Below are positions 42,774-52,143 of a DNA stretch of 56,145 nucleotides, piece by piece. The stretch's first letter is position 1. Each line of letters opens with the position of its first letter. A program made the position numbers and the translations under genes. The DNA is from Neomegalonema sp. (GTDB lineage: Bacteria; Pseudomonadota; Alphaproteobacteria; Rhodobacterales; Rhodobacteraceae). The notes below the pieces were generated by a model. That model had not been told where the DNA came from. It saw only the letters and a list, made by a program, of their open reading frames with translations, and searched no databases. Location: the NCBI GenBank assembly GCA_022760355.1, contig JALEGB010000037.1, positions 1-56,145 of the forward strand, written 5' to 3'.

Positions 42774-43573
42774 GCGTAGAGCTAAGTCGCGGTGAAGCGA
42801 TGATCCTAACCCTGGATGAGCGCGGGGTGGCGACCCTGACCCTGAACCGGCCGGATAAGCGCAATGCGCTGTCCCCGCGGCTATTGGACGAAGTCGCTCA
42901 GGCGACCGCCGACATTAATGCTTCGAGCGAGATCCGAGTGGTCGTTCTGGCGGCGGCTGGCGACGTTTTCTGCGCGGGGGGCGATCTGGACTGGATGCGG
43001 GAGCAGATGAGCGCCACGCGTGAACAGCGGATCGACGAGGCGCGTCGTCTCGCCTTGACGCTGAACGGCCTGAATGAGTTGAAGAAGCCCCTCATCGGGC
43101 GTCTGCAGGGCCATGCTCTGGGCGGAGGCGTTGGCCTTGCCTGCGTATGTGATGTCGCGATCGCTGCGGCGGGGGCGAAGTTCGGGCTGACAGAAACGCG
43201 GCTCGGGCTGATCCCCGCGACGATCTCCCCCTATGTGATCGCGCGGCTCGGCGAGGGCGTGGCGCGCCGCGTGTTTATGTCCGCGCGCATTTTCGACGCG
43301 GCCGAAGCGGCGGAACTCGGCATCGTGGCGAAGGCGGTGGCGGCGGATCAGCTGGACGCGGCGGTCGAGGCGGAGATTGAGCCCTATTTCACCGCCTCGT
43401 CGGTCGCTGTTGCTGCGGCGAAGAAAATGGCGCGAGGGCTGGGCCCGAGTATCGACACGCTGACGATCGAGGAAACGATCATGCAGCTGGCCGATACCTG
43501 GGAAACCGATGACGCCCGCGAAGGCGTCGCCGCGTTCTTTGAGAAGCGCAAACCGCGCTGGGCTCCGAGCTAG
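42770..43573 (+). CDS. liuC: Methylglutaconyl-CoA hydratase (enoyl-CoA hydratase family)
   Basis: 267 residues from the ATG at 42770. Crotonase fold: oxyanion-hole segments DVFCAGGDLDWMREQMSA and LQGHALGGGVGLACVCDVAI, and GLTETRLGLIPATISPYVI, the pattern of the LiuC/AUH branch. It hydrates 3-methylglutaconyl-CoA to HMG-CoA, between the carboxylase and the lyase. It ends the liu gene run; GST follows after a 133-base gap. Confidence 0.9.
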   Translation: MSVELSRGEAMILTLDERGVATLTLNRPDKRNALSPRLLDEVAQATADINASSEIRVVVLAAAGDVFCAGGDLDWMREQMSATREQRIDEARRLALTLNGLNELKKPLIGRLQGHALGGGVGLACVCDVAIAAAGAKFGLTETRLGLIPATISPYVIARLGEGVARRVFMSARIFDAAEAAELGIVAKAVAADQLDAAVEAEIEPYFTASSVAVAAAKKMARGLGPSIDTLTIEETIMQLADTWETDDAREGVAAFFEKRKPRWAPS

Positions 43574-43706
43574 GCCCCACTGCACGGCAGGGCGTTGGAG
43601 GGGGCGCCGGCTGCGCTTTACGCTGCCGACGTTTATATTTTGTTTGCAATGTGTTCCTGGTGGTGGATGATCATGGCTCATGAGGCGCCAACCTTCGGGA
43701 TGTTCG

Positions 43707-44324
43707 ATGTCAACTAAACTTGTCCTGCACACCAATCCGAGATCGCGCGGCGCGATTGCGCGGTGGATGCTTGAAGAAGCGGCCGAACCCTACTCGGTCG
43801 TGAACCATCAGCTGGGCGATGCGCTAAAAACGCCCCAATATCTCGCGCTGAACCCGCTGGGGAAGGTGCCGGTTTTAGAACATGGGGAGCAGGTGGTCGC
43901 GGAATGCGCTGCGATTTGCGCCTATATCGCCGCGCGTTTTCCCGCCGCAGATTTGGCGCCGCGTGATGCGGAGATGGCGGACTATTACCGCTGGCTGTTT
44001 TTCGGCGCTGGCCCGCTCGAGAGCTGCGTTTTTGATCGGGCGTTGGGGCGGGAAATGCCGATGGAGAAGCGCGGCATGAGCGCCTACGGCGAATATGGGC
44101 GCGTCATGGATGCGCTAGAGTTTGCGCTCAACGGCAAGGACTATGTTGTTGGCGCACGTTTTACCGCGGCGGACGTTTATCTCGGATCGCATATCATCTT
44201 TGGCCTTCAGTTCGGCACGATCGAGAAACGACCGCTGCTGGAGCGATATGCGGAACGGCTGCAAGGGCGCGCATCCTATCAGCGCGCGGCGAAGCTTGAT
44301 GCGGAGGCGGCCGCCAACGGATAA
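43707..44324 (+). CDS. Glutathione S-transferase
   Basis: 205 residues from the ATG at 43707 (MSTKLVLHTNPRSRGAIARW). The N-terminal thioredoxin-like domain shows the glutathione-binding cis-Pro loop (NPLGKVPVLEHGEQVVAECAA) and the C-terminal helical domain the usual FTAADVYLGSHIIFGLQ N-cap motif. Specific substrates cannot be inferred. An in-frame start at 43680 is possible but lacks a ribosome-binding site. Confidence 0.88.
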   Translation: MSTKLVLHTNPRSRGAIARWMLEEAAEPYSVVNHQLGDALKTPQYLALNPLGKVPVLEHGEQVVAECAAICAYIAARFPAADLAPRDAEMADYYRWLFFGAGPLESCVFDRALGREMPMEKRGMSAYGEYGRVMDALEFALNGKDYVVGARFTAADVYLGSHIIFGLQFGTIEKRPLLERYAERLQGRASYQRAAKLDAEAAANG

Positions 44325-44349
44325 GCGAGCCGCTGGGCCCTTGCGGCGG

Positions 44350-44835
44350 TCAGGAGATCGGCGCAGGGCCGCCGCGCCGAAAGATAATCGGTTGCTTGCC
44401 CGCGGCGGAGGGCGTCAGCCAAACGATTTCATCGTCAGATTTGATCGTGACCTGGCCGGGCGCCCAAAGAAGCCGCCCAGTGGGTGAGGCGAGGTGCGAT
44501 TCCGCTGCGTAAGCTTGATCATAGGCGAAAGATCCGCCCGGGATTTTTGAGCGCCATGAGATCTCACCGGAAGGCACGCCTGCGCGTCGCGCCGCTTCGC
44601 CCAGGCCGGGGCAAGGCGTGCGGTCAATCTTTACCGCGATTAAAACCCCGTCCTTATAGCTGATGCGGACTTGCTCATAGGACGGGATCAGCGCGCCCTT
44701 CGCGTCATAGCAGCCATAGCCTTCGCCCTTCCATACGCCTGCGAGTTTCGCAGGGTCCTCCGCCAGCGCGGGGCTGATCAGAGCCGGGAACGCCGCTACA
44801 AGCGCGGCCAAAATGAGAAGTGTCCGACGGATCAT
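44350..44835 (-). CDS. Secreted hypothetical protein, 161 residues
   Basis: A clear signal peptide (MIRRTLLILAALVAAFPALI...PALAE, cleavage near residue 25) precedes a mature domain with VWKGEGYGCYDAKGALIPSY and a C-terminal GQVTIKSDDEIVWL segment, likely a small beta-barrel of lipocalin-like size. Two cysteines (in YGCYD and RTPCPG) could form a disulfide. I do not recognise the family. It is convergent with the GST gene. Confidence 0.7.
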   Translation of the reverse strand: MIRRTLLILAALVAAFPALISPALAEDPAKLAGVWKGEGYGCYDAKGALIPSYEQVRISYKDGVLIAVKIDRTPCPGLGEAARRAGVPSGEISWRSKIPGGSFAYDQAYAAESHLASPTGRLLWAPGQVTIKSDDEIVWLTPSAAGKQPIIFRRGGPAPIS

Positions 44836-45099
44836 GGGGCGCCTCTAGATTGCATCAGCCGCCGCGCAGGCGGCGCGCGTCGTTGGTTGGGTCGATTGCG
44901 GGCTTACGAAAGTCAGTATCGAGCAAGATTTGGCTGAATTCAGGCGAGGGCGGAAAATGCCTCAGGCAATCCTGGCGACGACCAGATTTATGAGTTCGCA
45001 CCCTGGTGCGGTGGGCGCTGGGGGCCCCGGCCGATCTTTGGCCTCGATCATTTTTATGATGATCGCGCGCCGAAAAAAGCGGCGGGGCCGGCGGAGCCG
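44836..45099. other. Intergenic stretch with a solo IS-end repeat
   Basis: About 265 bases. It contains the 25-bp repeat at 44982-45006 and GC-rich hairpin-prone sequence close to the stop of the methyltransferase gene (45070-45098). No gene is seen. Confidence 0.45.
44982..45006. repeat. Solo copy of the IS5-end-like 25-bp repeat
   Basis: CCAGATTTATGAGTTCGCAC followed by CCTGG differs by one base from 24969-24993. It is related to the ends of the IS5-family elements at both edges of the window. No transposase lies next to it, so it is a relic or a target scar. Confidence 0.65.
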
Positions 45100-45924
45100 T
45101 CAGCCGGCGGCGCGCGCCAGAATCAAGTGGCCCGGCACTGGGTCGCCTTCGTCATAGCGGACGACGATCATCTCCTCGAACATCACCTCGAAACCGCGTT
45201 CGCTCAGCAGCGCGCGCAGATGCTCCAACCGATGCGCAAATCGCTGTTTGGGCCCAATGCGCCAGTCCCGCCCCTCAAACGCCTCATCCGGCAGTGTTTC
45301 GCTCGAGAAGGCGAATACGCCTTTGCTCGTGATGCGGCGCGCCACCCCGTCAAATAACGGCTTCAGATCGCCGAGATAGGGCAGCATATCCAGCGCGATA
45401 ATCAGATCCCACGGCGCGCCGGCTTCGGCGCGGTCGCTGCTGAGGAACCCTTCAGCGTCGCCAACAAAAAGAGTGTCGAACAGCTCCTTCTCGTCTGCGG
45501 CCTCCAGCATGCCGGTCGACATATCGACGCCGGTTCGATGCTTGGCGACATCCTCAACAGCCTCGGTGGACAGGCCCGTTCCGCAGCCGAGATCCAGGGA
45601 CTTTTCGTAGGGGCCGGGCGCAACATCGAGCAGGCGCTCGCGCATCAGCAGCGGGACGTCATAGCCGAGTTGATCAACAAGCAGACTGTCAAACACCTCG
45701 GAATGCTGATCGAACAGCGCCGCCACATAGGCTTCGGGCGCGCGCTGGGGCGCATCGGCCAAGCCAAGCGCCGCCAAGCGCACGGAGACGCCGCCACGAT
45801 CGCTCGGGTCAAGTTTCAGAACTTCGCCGTAGGCCGCCGCCGCGCCTGCGCGATCGCCCGCCCTTTCCGCCGCCAAGCCCCGGTTATAGGCCTCGGCCAG
45901 CAGATCTTCATCTGTATCCGTCAT
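45100..45924 (-). CDS. TPR-containing class I SAM-dependent methyltransferase
   Basis: 274 residues. The N-terminal ~70 residues are TPR-like helices (AEAYNRGLAAERAGDRAGAA, YGEVLKLDPSDRGGVSVRL). The methyltransferase domain starts near 90, with the SAM motif KSLDLGCGTGLSTEAVED, then RTGVDMSTGMLEAA and WDLIIALDMLPYL. This TPR-methyltransferase pairing resembles a NNMT/UbiE-like bacterial family of unknown substrate. It stands alone between the secreted hypothetical and the RND pump genes. Confidence 0.85.
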   Translation of the reverse strand: MTDTDEDLLAEAYNRGLAAERAGDRAGAAAAYGEVLKLDPSDRGGVSVRLAALGLADAPQRAPEAYVAALFDQHSEVFDSLLVDQLGYDVPLLMRERLLDVAPGPYEKSLDLGCGTGLSTEAVEDVAKHRTGVDMSTGMLEAADEKELFDTLFVGDAEGFLSSDRAEAGAPWDLIIALDMLPYLGDLKPLFDGVARRITSKGVFAFSSETLPDEAFEGRDWRIGPKQRFAHRLEHLRALLSERGFEVMFEEMIVVRYDEGDPVPGHLILARAAG

Positions 45925-45963
45925 GCCGCTCGGTAGCCCGAACGCGCGGCCGCGGCAACCGTC

Positions 45964-48900
45964 TCACGCCCGGCGCGAGACGATCATGCTGTAAAGCAGC
46001 GGCGCCGCGATCAGAGTCAGGATGGTGGCGAAGGCCAACCCGCCCATAATCGTCACCGCCATGCTGACAAAGAAGGCGTCCCAAAGAAGCGGCGCCATAC
46101 CGAGAATAGTGGTGGCCGCCGCCAAAACGATCGGCCGCAGGCGCGAGACGCTGGCCTCCAAAATCGCCCTATCGAACGTCAGCCCCGCTTCGCGTTTGAG
46201 GTCAATCTCTTCAACCAGCACAATACCGTTCTTGATCAACATGCCCGAGAGGCTGAGCAAGCCGAGCAGTGCGGTGAAGGTGAAGGGCTGGCCGGTCGCC
46301 AGCAGACCGATCACAACGCCATTGATGGACATTGGCACAAGCAGCCAGATCACCAGCGGTTGCCGGAGTGCGCCGAACAGAAAGATTGAGATCAGCACCA
46401 TGATGAGCAGGCTCAATGGCAACTGTGTCGCCAGGCTGCTTTGCGCATCGCGCGAACTTTCAAACTCGCCGCCCCATTCCATCCGATAGCCGAGCGGCAA
46501 TTTGATCGATTCAATCGCTTCAGCGATCGGCTTGCGCATCGCCTCCGCGGTTTCATCGCTGGGGATGCTGGCGGAGACAGTGATGGTCAGCAGCCGATCG
46601 CGTCGCATGACGATGGTGTCCACTGGCTCGGCCTTAAAGCCGTTCGTCACCTGCGCCAGCGGCAAGAAGGCGCTGGCGACGGAGGAGTAAATAACCTGAT
46701 CGCCCAGTCCGATCTTCGCCTTTGGGTCCTGGCGCACGAAGATCGGGATGAGCCGGTCGGCTTCGCGGAGCCGCGCGGCCATGATCCCGTCTGTGGCGAA
46801 TTTCAGCGTCCGGGCGATGTCTTCGCGGGTGACGCCGGCGGTTTCCGCCCGGTCGGACGCGTAGATTGGCGCGATCGACAGCTCCTGTTCGCGCCAATCG
46901 GTCCGGATATGCTCCAGCCGAGGATTGGCTTTCTTCATCGCCGCGGCGGCTTCTTCTGCAAGGGCGCGCAGAACGGTCGGATCCGGGCCGCTGAACCGAG
47001 CTTGGATCGGCGCGGCGGTGCTGGGACCGAATTTAAGCCGCTCGGTGCGAAATTCCGGGATCGTCGTTCGCGTTGCGGCGAAGGCGTCGAGGTCGGCTTT
47101 AAGCGCCGCGATCTGATCGACGCTTTTCACCCGGATGATCAGATGACCGTAGCTCGGATTGGGAAACTTGCCCGAGTAGGTCAGCATAAAACGCGCCGCG
47201 CCTTCGCCGACAAAGGTCGAGACGGACTCCACCTCCTTGCGCTTCCGCAGCCACTCCTCCACCGCCCGCATCTCTTTTGCGGTGATGTCGATCTCTGTCC
47301 CCTGTTTCAGCTTCGCATGCGCAAAGAGGAGCGGGGTGTTGGAGTCGGGGAAGAAGGACTGCTTCACCAGGCCAAAGCCGTAGAAGCACACCAGCGTGAC
47401 GGCGATGAGCGCCGCGGTCACCGGTCCGCGCATCTGCAAGGTACGTTTTAAAACAGCGCCGTAGCCGCGATAGAGTGCGCCGGAATAGAGGTCCGCCGCC
47501 GCGGTGTTGCGCCGGGCGAACACGTAATGCGCCAAGAGCGGGGTCACAGTGATCGCGAGCGCCCAGCTCAACATCAGCGAGATGCCGATCACGGCGAAGA
47601 GCGAGAAGAGGAACTCGCCGGTCGAATCCGGGCTGAGGCCAATGCCGGCGAAGGCCATAACGCCAATCACCGTCGCGCCGAGAAGCGGCATCTGGGTCTT
47701 GCCGCCAACCTCCTGAGCCGCGTCGCGCGAGCTTTTGCCGCTCAGCATCAGCATCTGCATGCCCTCGGCGACGACGATCGAATTGTCGACCAGCATCCCC
47801 ATCGCGATGATGAGCGCGCCGAGCGATATCCGCTCCATCTCGATGGAGAAGATCCCCATGAAGAACAGCGTGCCAATCACGGTGAGCGCCAGCGTGACGC
47901 CGACGACAACCGCCGCGCGCCAGCCCATAAACAGCGCCAGCACGATCACCACAATTGCGACCGACATGGCGAGATTGACCAGGAAGTCGTTGCTCGCCGT
48001 CTCGACGACTTTATGTTGCTGATAGATAGGGTGAATTTTCACCCCAACCGGGATCTCCGATCGCAGCTCCGACAAGCGCGCATCGATCCGCTTGCCGACA
48101 TCAACGATGTTCTCCGTCGAAATGCCCGCAACGCCGAGGGTGAAGGCCTCCTTGCCATTAAAGCGGATAATCTGGCTCGGCCGCGCCTCGCGCCCGCGAT
48201 AGACCTTGGCGAAGTCATAGAGCTTTACGACCCTGCCGCTGACTCCGATGGAGAGGCCGCCGATACCTGCGACGGAGTCGCGCCCCGCCGGGCCGCGCAG
48301 AAGCTGGCGCGCCCCCGCCCGACGGGCGGCTCCCGCGTCCACCAATGAGTCGGAGACGGAAATTGCAGATGCAATGGCGTTCGGCGGAACGCCCTGACTA
48401 ACTGCGATCGGCAAGATGGGCTCGACAAAAATCGCCTCACTCGGCAATCCCGCCAGCTCCACCGATGCGACGCCGCTTACCGCGAGCAGCTCGCGCTGCA
48501 GGAAAGTGGCGATGTCGTGAATTTCTTTGTCCCGGAAACCTTCGGCGGTGACGGCGAAGAAGATGCCGTAAACGTCGCCGAACGTGTCATTGACGATCGG
48601 CGACCGCGCGCCGCTGGGCAGCGATCCGGAGATATCTCCGACCCGGTGGCGGAGCTTCGCCCAAACATCGGGAAGTTTTTCTGGGCCGACAGTCGATTTA
48701 ATATCGACCTGGATCAGCGAAACGCCAGGGCGGTTCGTCGATGTTAGCGTGTCGACCTCCGCCATGCCCTGGATCTCCGCCTCAAGCGGTTCGGAGATTT
48801 CCTTCGCCACCTCAGCGGCCGACGCGCCGGGATAGAGGGTGATGACCGTCGCCTGTTTGATGGTGAACGCCGGATCCTCGAGCCGGCCGAGGCTCACAAA

Positions 48901-49008
48901 GCCCCAGATCCCGCCGAGCAAGCAGCTGATCATCAAGATCCAAGTGAAGAGCGGGCGATCGATGGCCGCGCGCGCGACGCCGCTGCTGCGCGAAGGGGCC
49001 GCGCTCAC
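45964..49008 (-). CDS. RND-family efflux transporter (AcrB/MdtB-like)
   Basis: 1014 residues, twelve membrane helices in two homologous halves with large periplasmic loops. It has the N-terminal RPLFTWILMISCLLGGIWG helix, the porter motif TVITLYPGASAAEVAKEISE and the proton-relay helix ALIIAMGMLVDNSIVVAEGM with its Asp. The second half ends in GIVLVEEIDLKREAGLTFDR and MAVTIMGGLAFATILTLI. It exports drugs or other toxic compounds with its adaptor, encoded at 49005-50111 and overlapping it by four bases. No outer-membrane TolC gene is next to them. Confidence 0.94.
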   Translation of the reverse strand: MSAAPSRSSGVARAAIDRPLFTWILMISCLLGGIWGFVSLGRLEDPAFTIKQATVITLYPGASAAEVAKEISEPLEAEIQGMAEVDTLTSTNRPGVSLIQVDIKSTVGPEKLPDVWAKLRHRVGDISGSLPSGARSPIVNDTFGDVYGIFFAVTAEGFRDKEIHDIATFLQRELLAVSGVASVELAGLPSEAIFVEPILPIAVSQGVPPNAIASAISVSDSLVDAGAARRAGARQLLRGPAGRDSVAGIGGLSIGVSGRVVKLYDFAKVYRGREARPSQIIRFNGKEAFTLGVAGISTENIVDVGKRIDARLSELRSEIPVGVKIHPIYQQHKVVETASNDFLVNLAMSVAIVVIVLALFMGWRAAVVVGVTLALTVIGTLFFMGIFSIEMERISLGALIIAMGMLVDNSIVVAEGMQMLMLSGKSSRDAAQEVGGKTQMPLLGATVIGVMAFAGIGLSPDSTGEFLFSLFAVIGISLMLSWALAITVTPLLAHYVFARRNTAAADLYSGALYRGYGAVLKRTLQMRGPVTAALIAVTLVCFYGFGLVKQSFFPDSNTPLLFAHAKLKQGTEIDITAKEMRAVEEWLRKRKEVESVSTFVGEGAARFMLTYSGKFPNPSYGHLIIRVKSVDQIAALKADLDAFAATRTTIPEFRTERLKFGPSTAAPIQARFSGPDPTVLRALAEEAAAAMKKANPRLEHIRTDWREQELSIAPIYASDRAETAGVTREDIARTLKFATDGIMAARLREADRLIPIFVRQDPKAKIGLGDQVIYSSVASAFLPLAQVTNGFKAEPVDTIVMRRDRLLTITVSASIPSDETAEAMRKPIAEAIESIKLPLGYRMEWGGEFESSRDAQSSLATQLPLSLLIMVLISIFLFGALRQPLVIWLLVPMSINGVVIGLLATGQPFTFTALLGLLSLSGMLIKNGIVLVEEIDLKREAGLTFDRAILEASVSRLRPIVLAAATTILGMAPLLWDAFFVSMAVTIMGGLAFATILTLIAAPLLYSMIVSRRA

Positions 49009-50111
49009 TTGTTCAATCCCTTATAGACACGCACCTGTGCGCCGTCGGTTAGGTCGGGCGCTCCCGCTGCGACAATCCGGTCGCCGACTTTGACGCCTGA
49101 GAGCACTTTAATCCGCCCATGGTGATTGGCGTCGATCTGCACATCGACTTTCTTCACCACGCCCACTTCGCCGGTTGCGTCGCTGCTGGCCGCCTTATCC
49201 GGTTGGAACACCAGCACGCTGGGTTTGCGATCGGGCGAGAATATCAGTGCGCTGGGCGGCAGATAAAGCGTTGAGGCCTTCGCTTTCGGCGCAGTGGTCA
49301 CGGTCACCGTGGCCCCGGGCAGCAGCCGCTCCGATGGAGTGTCGGCAAAGGCCAGGGTGATGACGAAGGTCTGGCCCACCCGAGAGGTTTCGGCCTTGAA
49401 CTCGCGCGCCTCTAGCTTGTAGGAGGCTGTGTCTCCCACCAAAGTCGCTGATATATCAAAGTCTTGGGCGCCGCTAGCCTGGCGGAACAAAACTTCAGGG
49501 ACCTCGATCTGGACCCGAACCTCCGACATGTCGTGCAAGCGGATCACCGCTTGGCCGGCGCTGACCGTGGTGAACGCGTCGACCCGTCGCTCAGCCACCA
49601 AGGCTTGGAACGGGGCGTGCAGAGTCGCTTTGTCGAGGTTGCGCTTCGCTTCGCGCTCGGCGACCACGGCGAGGTCGAACGCCGTTTTGGCGTCATCGAT
49701 TGACGCTTGGGATGTCGTCCGTGGGCCGAGCTTGGCGAGCCGTTTGTAGGCCCGGTCGCTCTGCTCGCGGCGGAGCTGCGCGGACTCATAAGCCAGCCGG
49801 TATGGCTCAAGATCGAGTTGAGCAAGCACCGCGCCTTTTTTCAGCCGATCGCCTTCGCTCACCGGAAACTTCACAATCTGCCCGGTGACCTGAAAGGCGA
49901 GGTCGACCGTCTTGCGGGCGACGACGCGGCCAAAAAAGCGTCGCACCGGCCATTCCGCGTCAGCGGTGAGCTGCACCAGCTTCACCGGCCGCAGCGTCGG
50001 TGCTTTGGCTTTCTGTTGCGCCGATGAAAGACTGCTGAGGGCGCCCAAGGTGATCGCGCCGGCTCCGATCGCGAGCACAGCTGCTCGGCGGGTCCATAAA
50101 TTCGTCACCAT
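49005..50111 (-). CDS. RND efflux periplasmic adaptor (membrane fusion protein)
   Basis: 368 residues. An N-terminal signal/anchor (AAVLAIGAGAITLGALSSLS), then the lipoyl-like hairpin region (VDLAFQVTGQIVKFPVSEGD, LKKGAVLAQLD), an alpha-helical hairpin (about 105-155), a beta-barrel domain and a C-terminal membrane-proximal domain. It links the inner-membrane pump to an outer-membrane channel. Its stop overlaps the pump gene start (ATGA), so pump and adaptor are made together. Confidence 0.92.
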   Translation of the reverse strand: MVTNLWTRRAAVLAIGAGAITLGALSSLSSAQQKAKAPTLRPVKLVQLTADAEWPVRRFFGRVVARKTVDLAFQVTGQIVKFPVSEGDRLKKGAVLAQLDLEPYRLAYESAQLRREQSDRAYKRLAKLGPRTTSQASIDDAKTAFDLAVVAEREAKRNLDKATLHAPFQALVAERRVDAFTTVSAGQAVIRLHDMSEVRVQIEVPEVLFRQASGAQDFDISATLVGDTASYKLEAREFKAETSRVGQTFVITLAFADTPSERLLPGATVTVTTAPKAKASTLYLPPSALIFSPDRKPSVLVFQPDKAASSDATGEVGVVKKVDVQIDANHHGRIKVLSGVKVGDRIVAAGAPDLTDGAQVRVYKGLNK

Positions 50112-50412
50112 TCCATTCTTCCTTGCAAGACAGCTTGCAGGCTGGCGAAATCGCTATCGCACCGCTTTTCCGTCATTCCTGGGGCGTTGGCCGCCCCCCC
50201 TCACATCGATTATCTCGGTTGGCGGCCTGCGAGCGCGCGCCGCCAACGCCTGCTGCGGGTTCCCATGCCCTCAGCACCCGACCGTCACGTAGTTCGGTCC
50301 GCGAGGACGGCGACTCTGTTTTTACGACGCTGGCGGCCATGTGGCTTTCTGCCCTCGTCGAGGCGAAGGATCCGCCCCGGCGCGCACTGGCGCGGGGCGG
50401 CGATCGCCCAAT
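50112..50412. promoter_or_regulatory. Upstream region of the RND operon
   Basis: About 300 bases without a supported gene. Close to the adaptor start, CTTGCAAG and CTTGCAGG occur eleven bases apart (50125-50143), which could be half-sites for a repressor. The rest shows nothing I can name. Confidence 0.35.
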
Positions 50413-51192
50413 TTAGCGGCCTTTGAAATCGGCTTTGCGCTTCTCGACAAAAGCCGCCATGCCCTCGGCCCGATCTTCGGTGGCGAAAAGGGAATGGAAC
50501 AGCCGGGTCTCGAACAGCAGACCTTCCTCAAGACTCAGCTCAAGCGCGCGGTTGGTCGCCTCTTTGCAGGCCATTGCCGAGATTTTGCCATAACCGGCGA
50601 TCGTTGCGGCGGCGGCGAGCGCCTCCTCCATCAACTTGTCCGCCGGCACGACGCGAGAAACGAGGCCCATCTTGTCAGCCTCGGCGGCGTCGATCATCCG
50701 GCCGGTCAGGTTCATATCCATCGCTTTGTATTTGCCAACCGCTTTGGTCAGCCGCTGGGAGCCGCCCATCCCCGGCATGATGCCGAGTTTGATCTCCGGC
50801 TGGCCAAACTTAGCGTTGTCGCCCGCGATGATCATATCGCACATCATCGCCAGCTCGCAGCCGCCGCCGAGAGCAAAGCCTGAGACCGCGGCGATCAGCG
50901 GGGTGCGTGCCTTGGAGACGGCGTTCCAGCCCTTGAACCACTCGTTAAGATGCATGTCGACGAAGGATTGCTGCTGCATTTGCTTAATGTCGGCGCCGGC
51001 GGCGAACGCCTTTTCCGAGCCGGTGATCACGATGCAGCCCACCTCGGGATCGTCATCGATCGCCTTCATCTGCTCCGCCATTGCGAGCATAAGGTCACGG
51101 TTGAGCGCGTTCAGGGCGTCGGGACGGTTGAGGCGCAGGATCGCGACCCGTCCTTGGCGTTCGGACAGTACGAGTGGAGCGTCGGTCATCAA
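50413..51192 (-). CDS. Enoyl-CoA hydratase
   Basis: 259 residues. Crotonase fold with [39 protein letters not shown] and [20 protein letters not shown], where both catalytic glutamates of mitochondrial-type short-chain hydratases are present (CELAM and QPEIKLG). In this valine-type cluster it would hydrate methacrylyl-CoA to 3-hydroxyisobutyryl-CoA. It lies 28 bases downstream of the mmsB gene on the same strand. Confidence 0.9.
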   Translation of the reverse strand: MMTDAPLVLSERQGRVAILRLNRPDALNALNRDLMLAMAEQMKAIDDDPEVGCIVITGSEKAFAAGADIKQMQQQSFVDMHLNEWFKGWNAVSKARTPLIAAVSGFALGGGCELAMMCDMIIAGDNAKFGQPEIKLGIMPGMGGSQRLTKAVGKYKAMDMNLTGRMIDAAEADKMGLVSRVVPADKLMEEALAAAATIAGYGKISAMACKEATNRALELSLEEGLLFETRLFHSLFATEDRAEGMAAFVEKRKADFKGR

Positions 51193-51220
51193 TTCTCTCC
51201 CGGAACAGTAAGTTGGGCGG

Positions 51221-52117
51221 TTACGTTTTGAGCTGATCGAGCGCGTTTTCGCGGTTCGCTTCAGCTAATTCGAGAATCATGGCCGAAAAGTCATGGCCTA
51301 ACCCGCGATGCTCGACGAAGCGCTCATAGAGCTTTTGGGCGGCGGCGCCCATGGGGGTGGCGGCGTCGGCGGCGGCCGCAGCCTCTTGCGATAGTTTGAG
51401 GTCCTTCAACATCAGCTCAGCCGCGAAGCCGGGCTTATAGTCCCGATCCGCCGGGCTTTCCGGCCCGACGCCGGGCGCAGGGCAGTAGGTGTTGAGCGAC
51501 CAGCAGGAGCCTGAAGAGGTTGATGCGACGTCATACATCGCCTGACGATCCAGGCCGAGCTTGTCGGCGAGTACGAACGCTTCGCATACGCCGATCATGG
51601 AGACGCCGAGGATCATGTTGTTACAGATCTTCGCCATTTGCCCGGCGGCGGCGGCGCCGCAATGAACCGCGCGCGCGCCCATCACCTCGAACAAGGCTTT
51701 TGCGCTGTCAAACGCGGCGACGTCGCCCCCGATCATGAACGTCAACGTGCCGGCAGCGGCGCCGCCGACGCCCCCTGACACCGGCGCATCCAGCGGCCGC
51801 AGTCCCGCTGCTTCGGCGCGTTGATGCAACGCTTGGGCGCTCGCCACATCGATGGTTGAGCAATCAATCAGCAGCGCGCCCTCTTTGGCGGCGGCAATGA
51901 TTTCCGCGGCGACGGCCTCAACGACTTTGCCGTTCGGCAGCATCGTGATGATCGCCTCCGCCCCTTCTGCAGCAGCGGCGATGGATGGCGCGGCGGCGCA
52001 GCCCTCGACGGCGACGCCGCTGACGTCAAATCCCGTCACCTCATAGCCCGCTTTGGCCAGGTTCGCCGCCATCGGCGCGCCCATATTGCCCAGGCCGATA
52101 AAGCCGATTTTTTTCAT
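51221..52117 (-). CDS. mmsB: 3-hydroxyisobutyrate dehydrogenase
   Basis: 298 residues. Rossmann start [20 protein letters not shown], the substrate-binding [20 protein letters not shown] and the catalytic lysine segment [20 protein letters not shown] define the beta-hydroxyacid dehydrogenase family; length and [19 protein letters not shown] fit 3-hydroxyisobutyrate dehydrogenase. It oxidises 3-hydroxyisobutyrate to methylmalonate semialdehyde. It lies between the acyl-CoA dehydrogenase and enoyl-CoA hydratase genes. Confidence 0.92.
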   Translation of the reverse strand: MKKIGFIGLGNMGAPMAANLAKAGYEVTGFDVSGVAVEGCAAAPSIAAAAEGAEAIITMLPNGKVVEAVAAEIIAAAKEGALLIDCSTIDVASAQALHQRAEAAGLRPLDAPVSGGVGGAAAGTLTFMIGGDVAAFDSAKALFEVMGARAVHCGAAAAGQMAKICNNMILGVSMIGVCEAFVLADKLGLDRQAMYDVASTSSGSCWSLNTYCPAPGVGPESPADRDYKPGFAAELMLKDLKLSQEAAAAADAATPMGAAAQKLYERFVEHRGLGHDFSAMILELAEANRENALDQLKT

Positions 52118-52143
52118 GAGTTCCTCTCCTGCTGGGGCGGCGC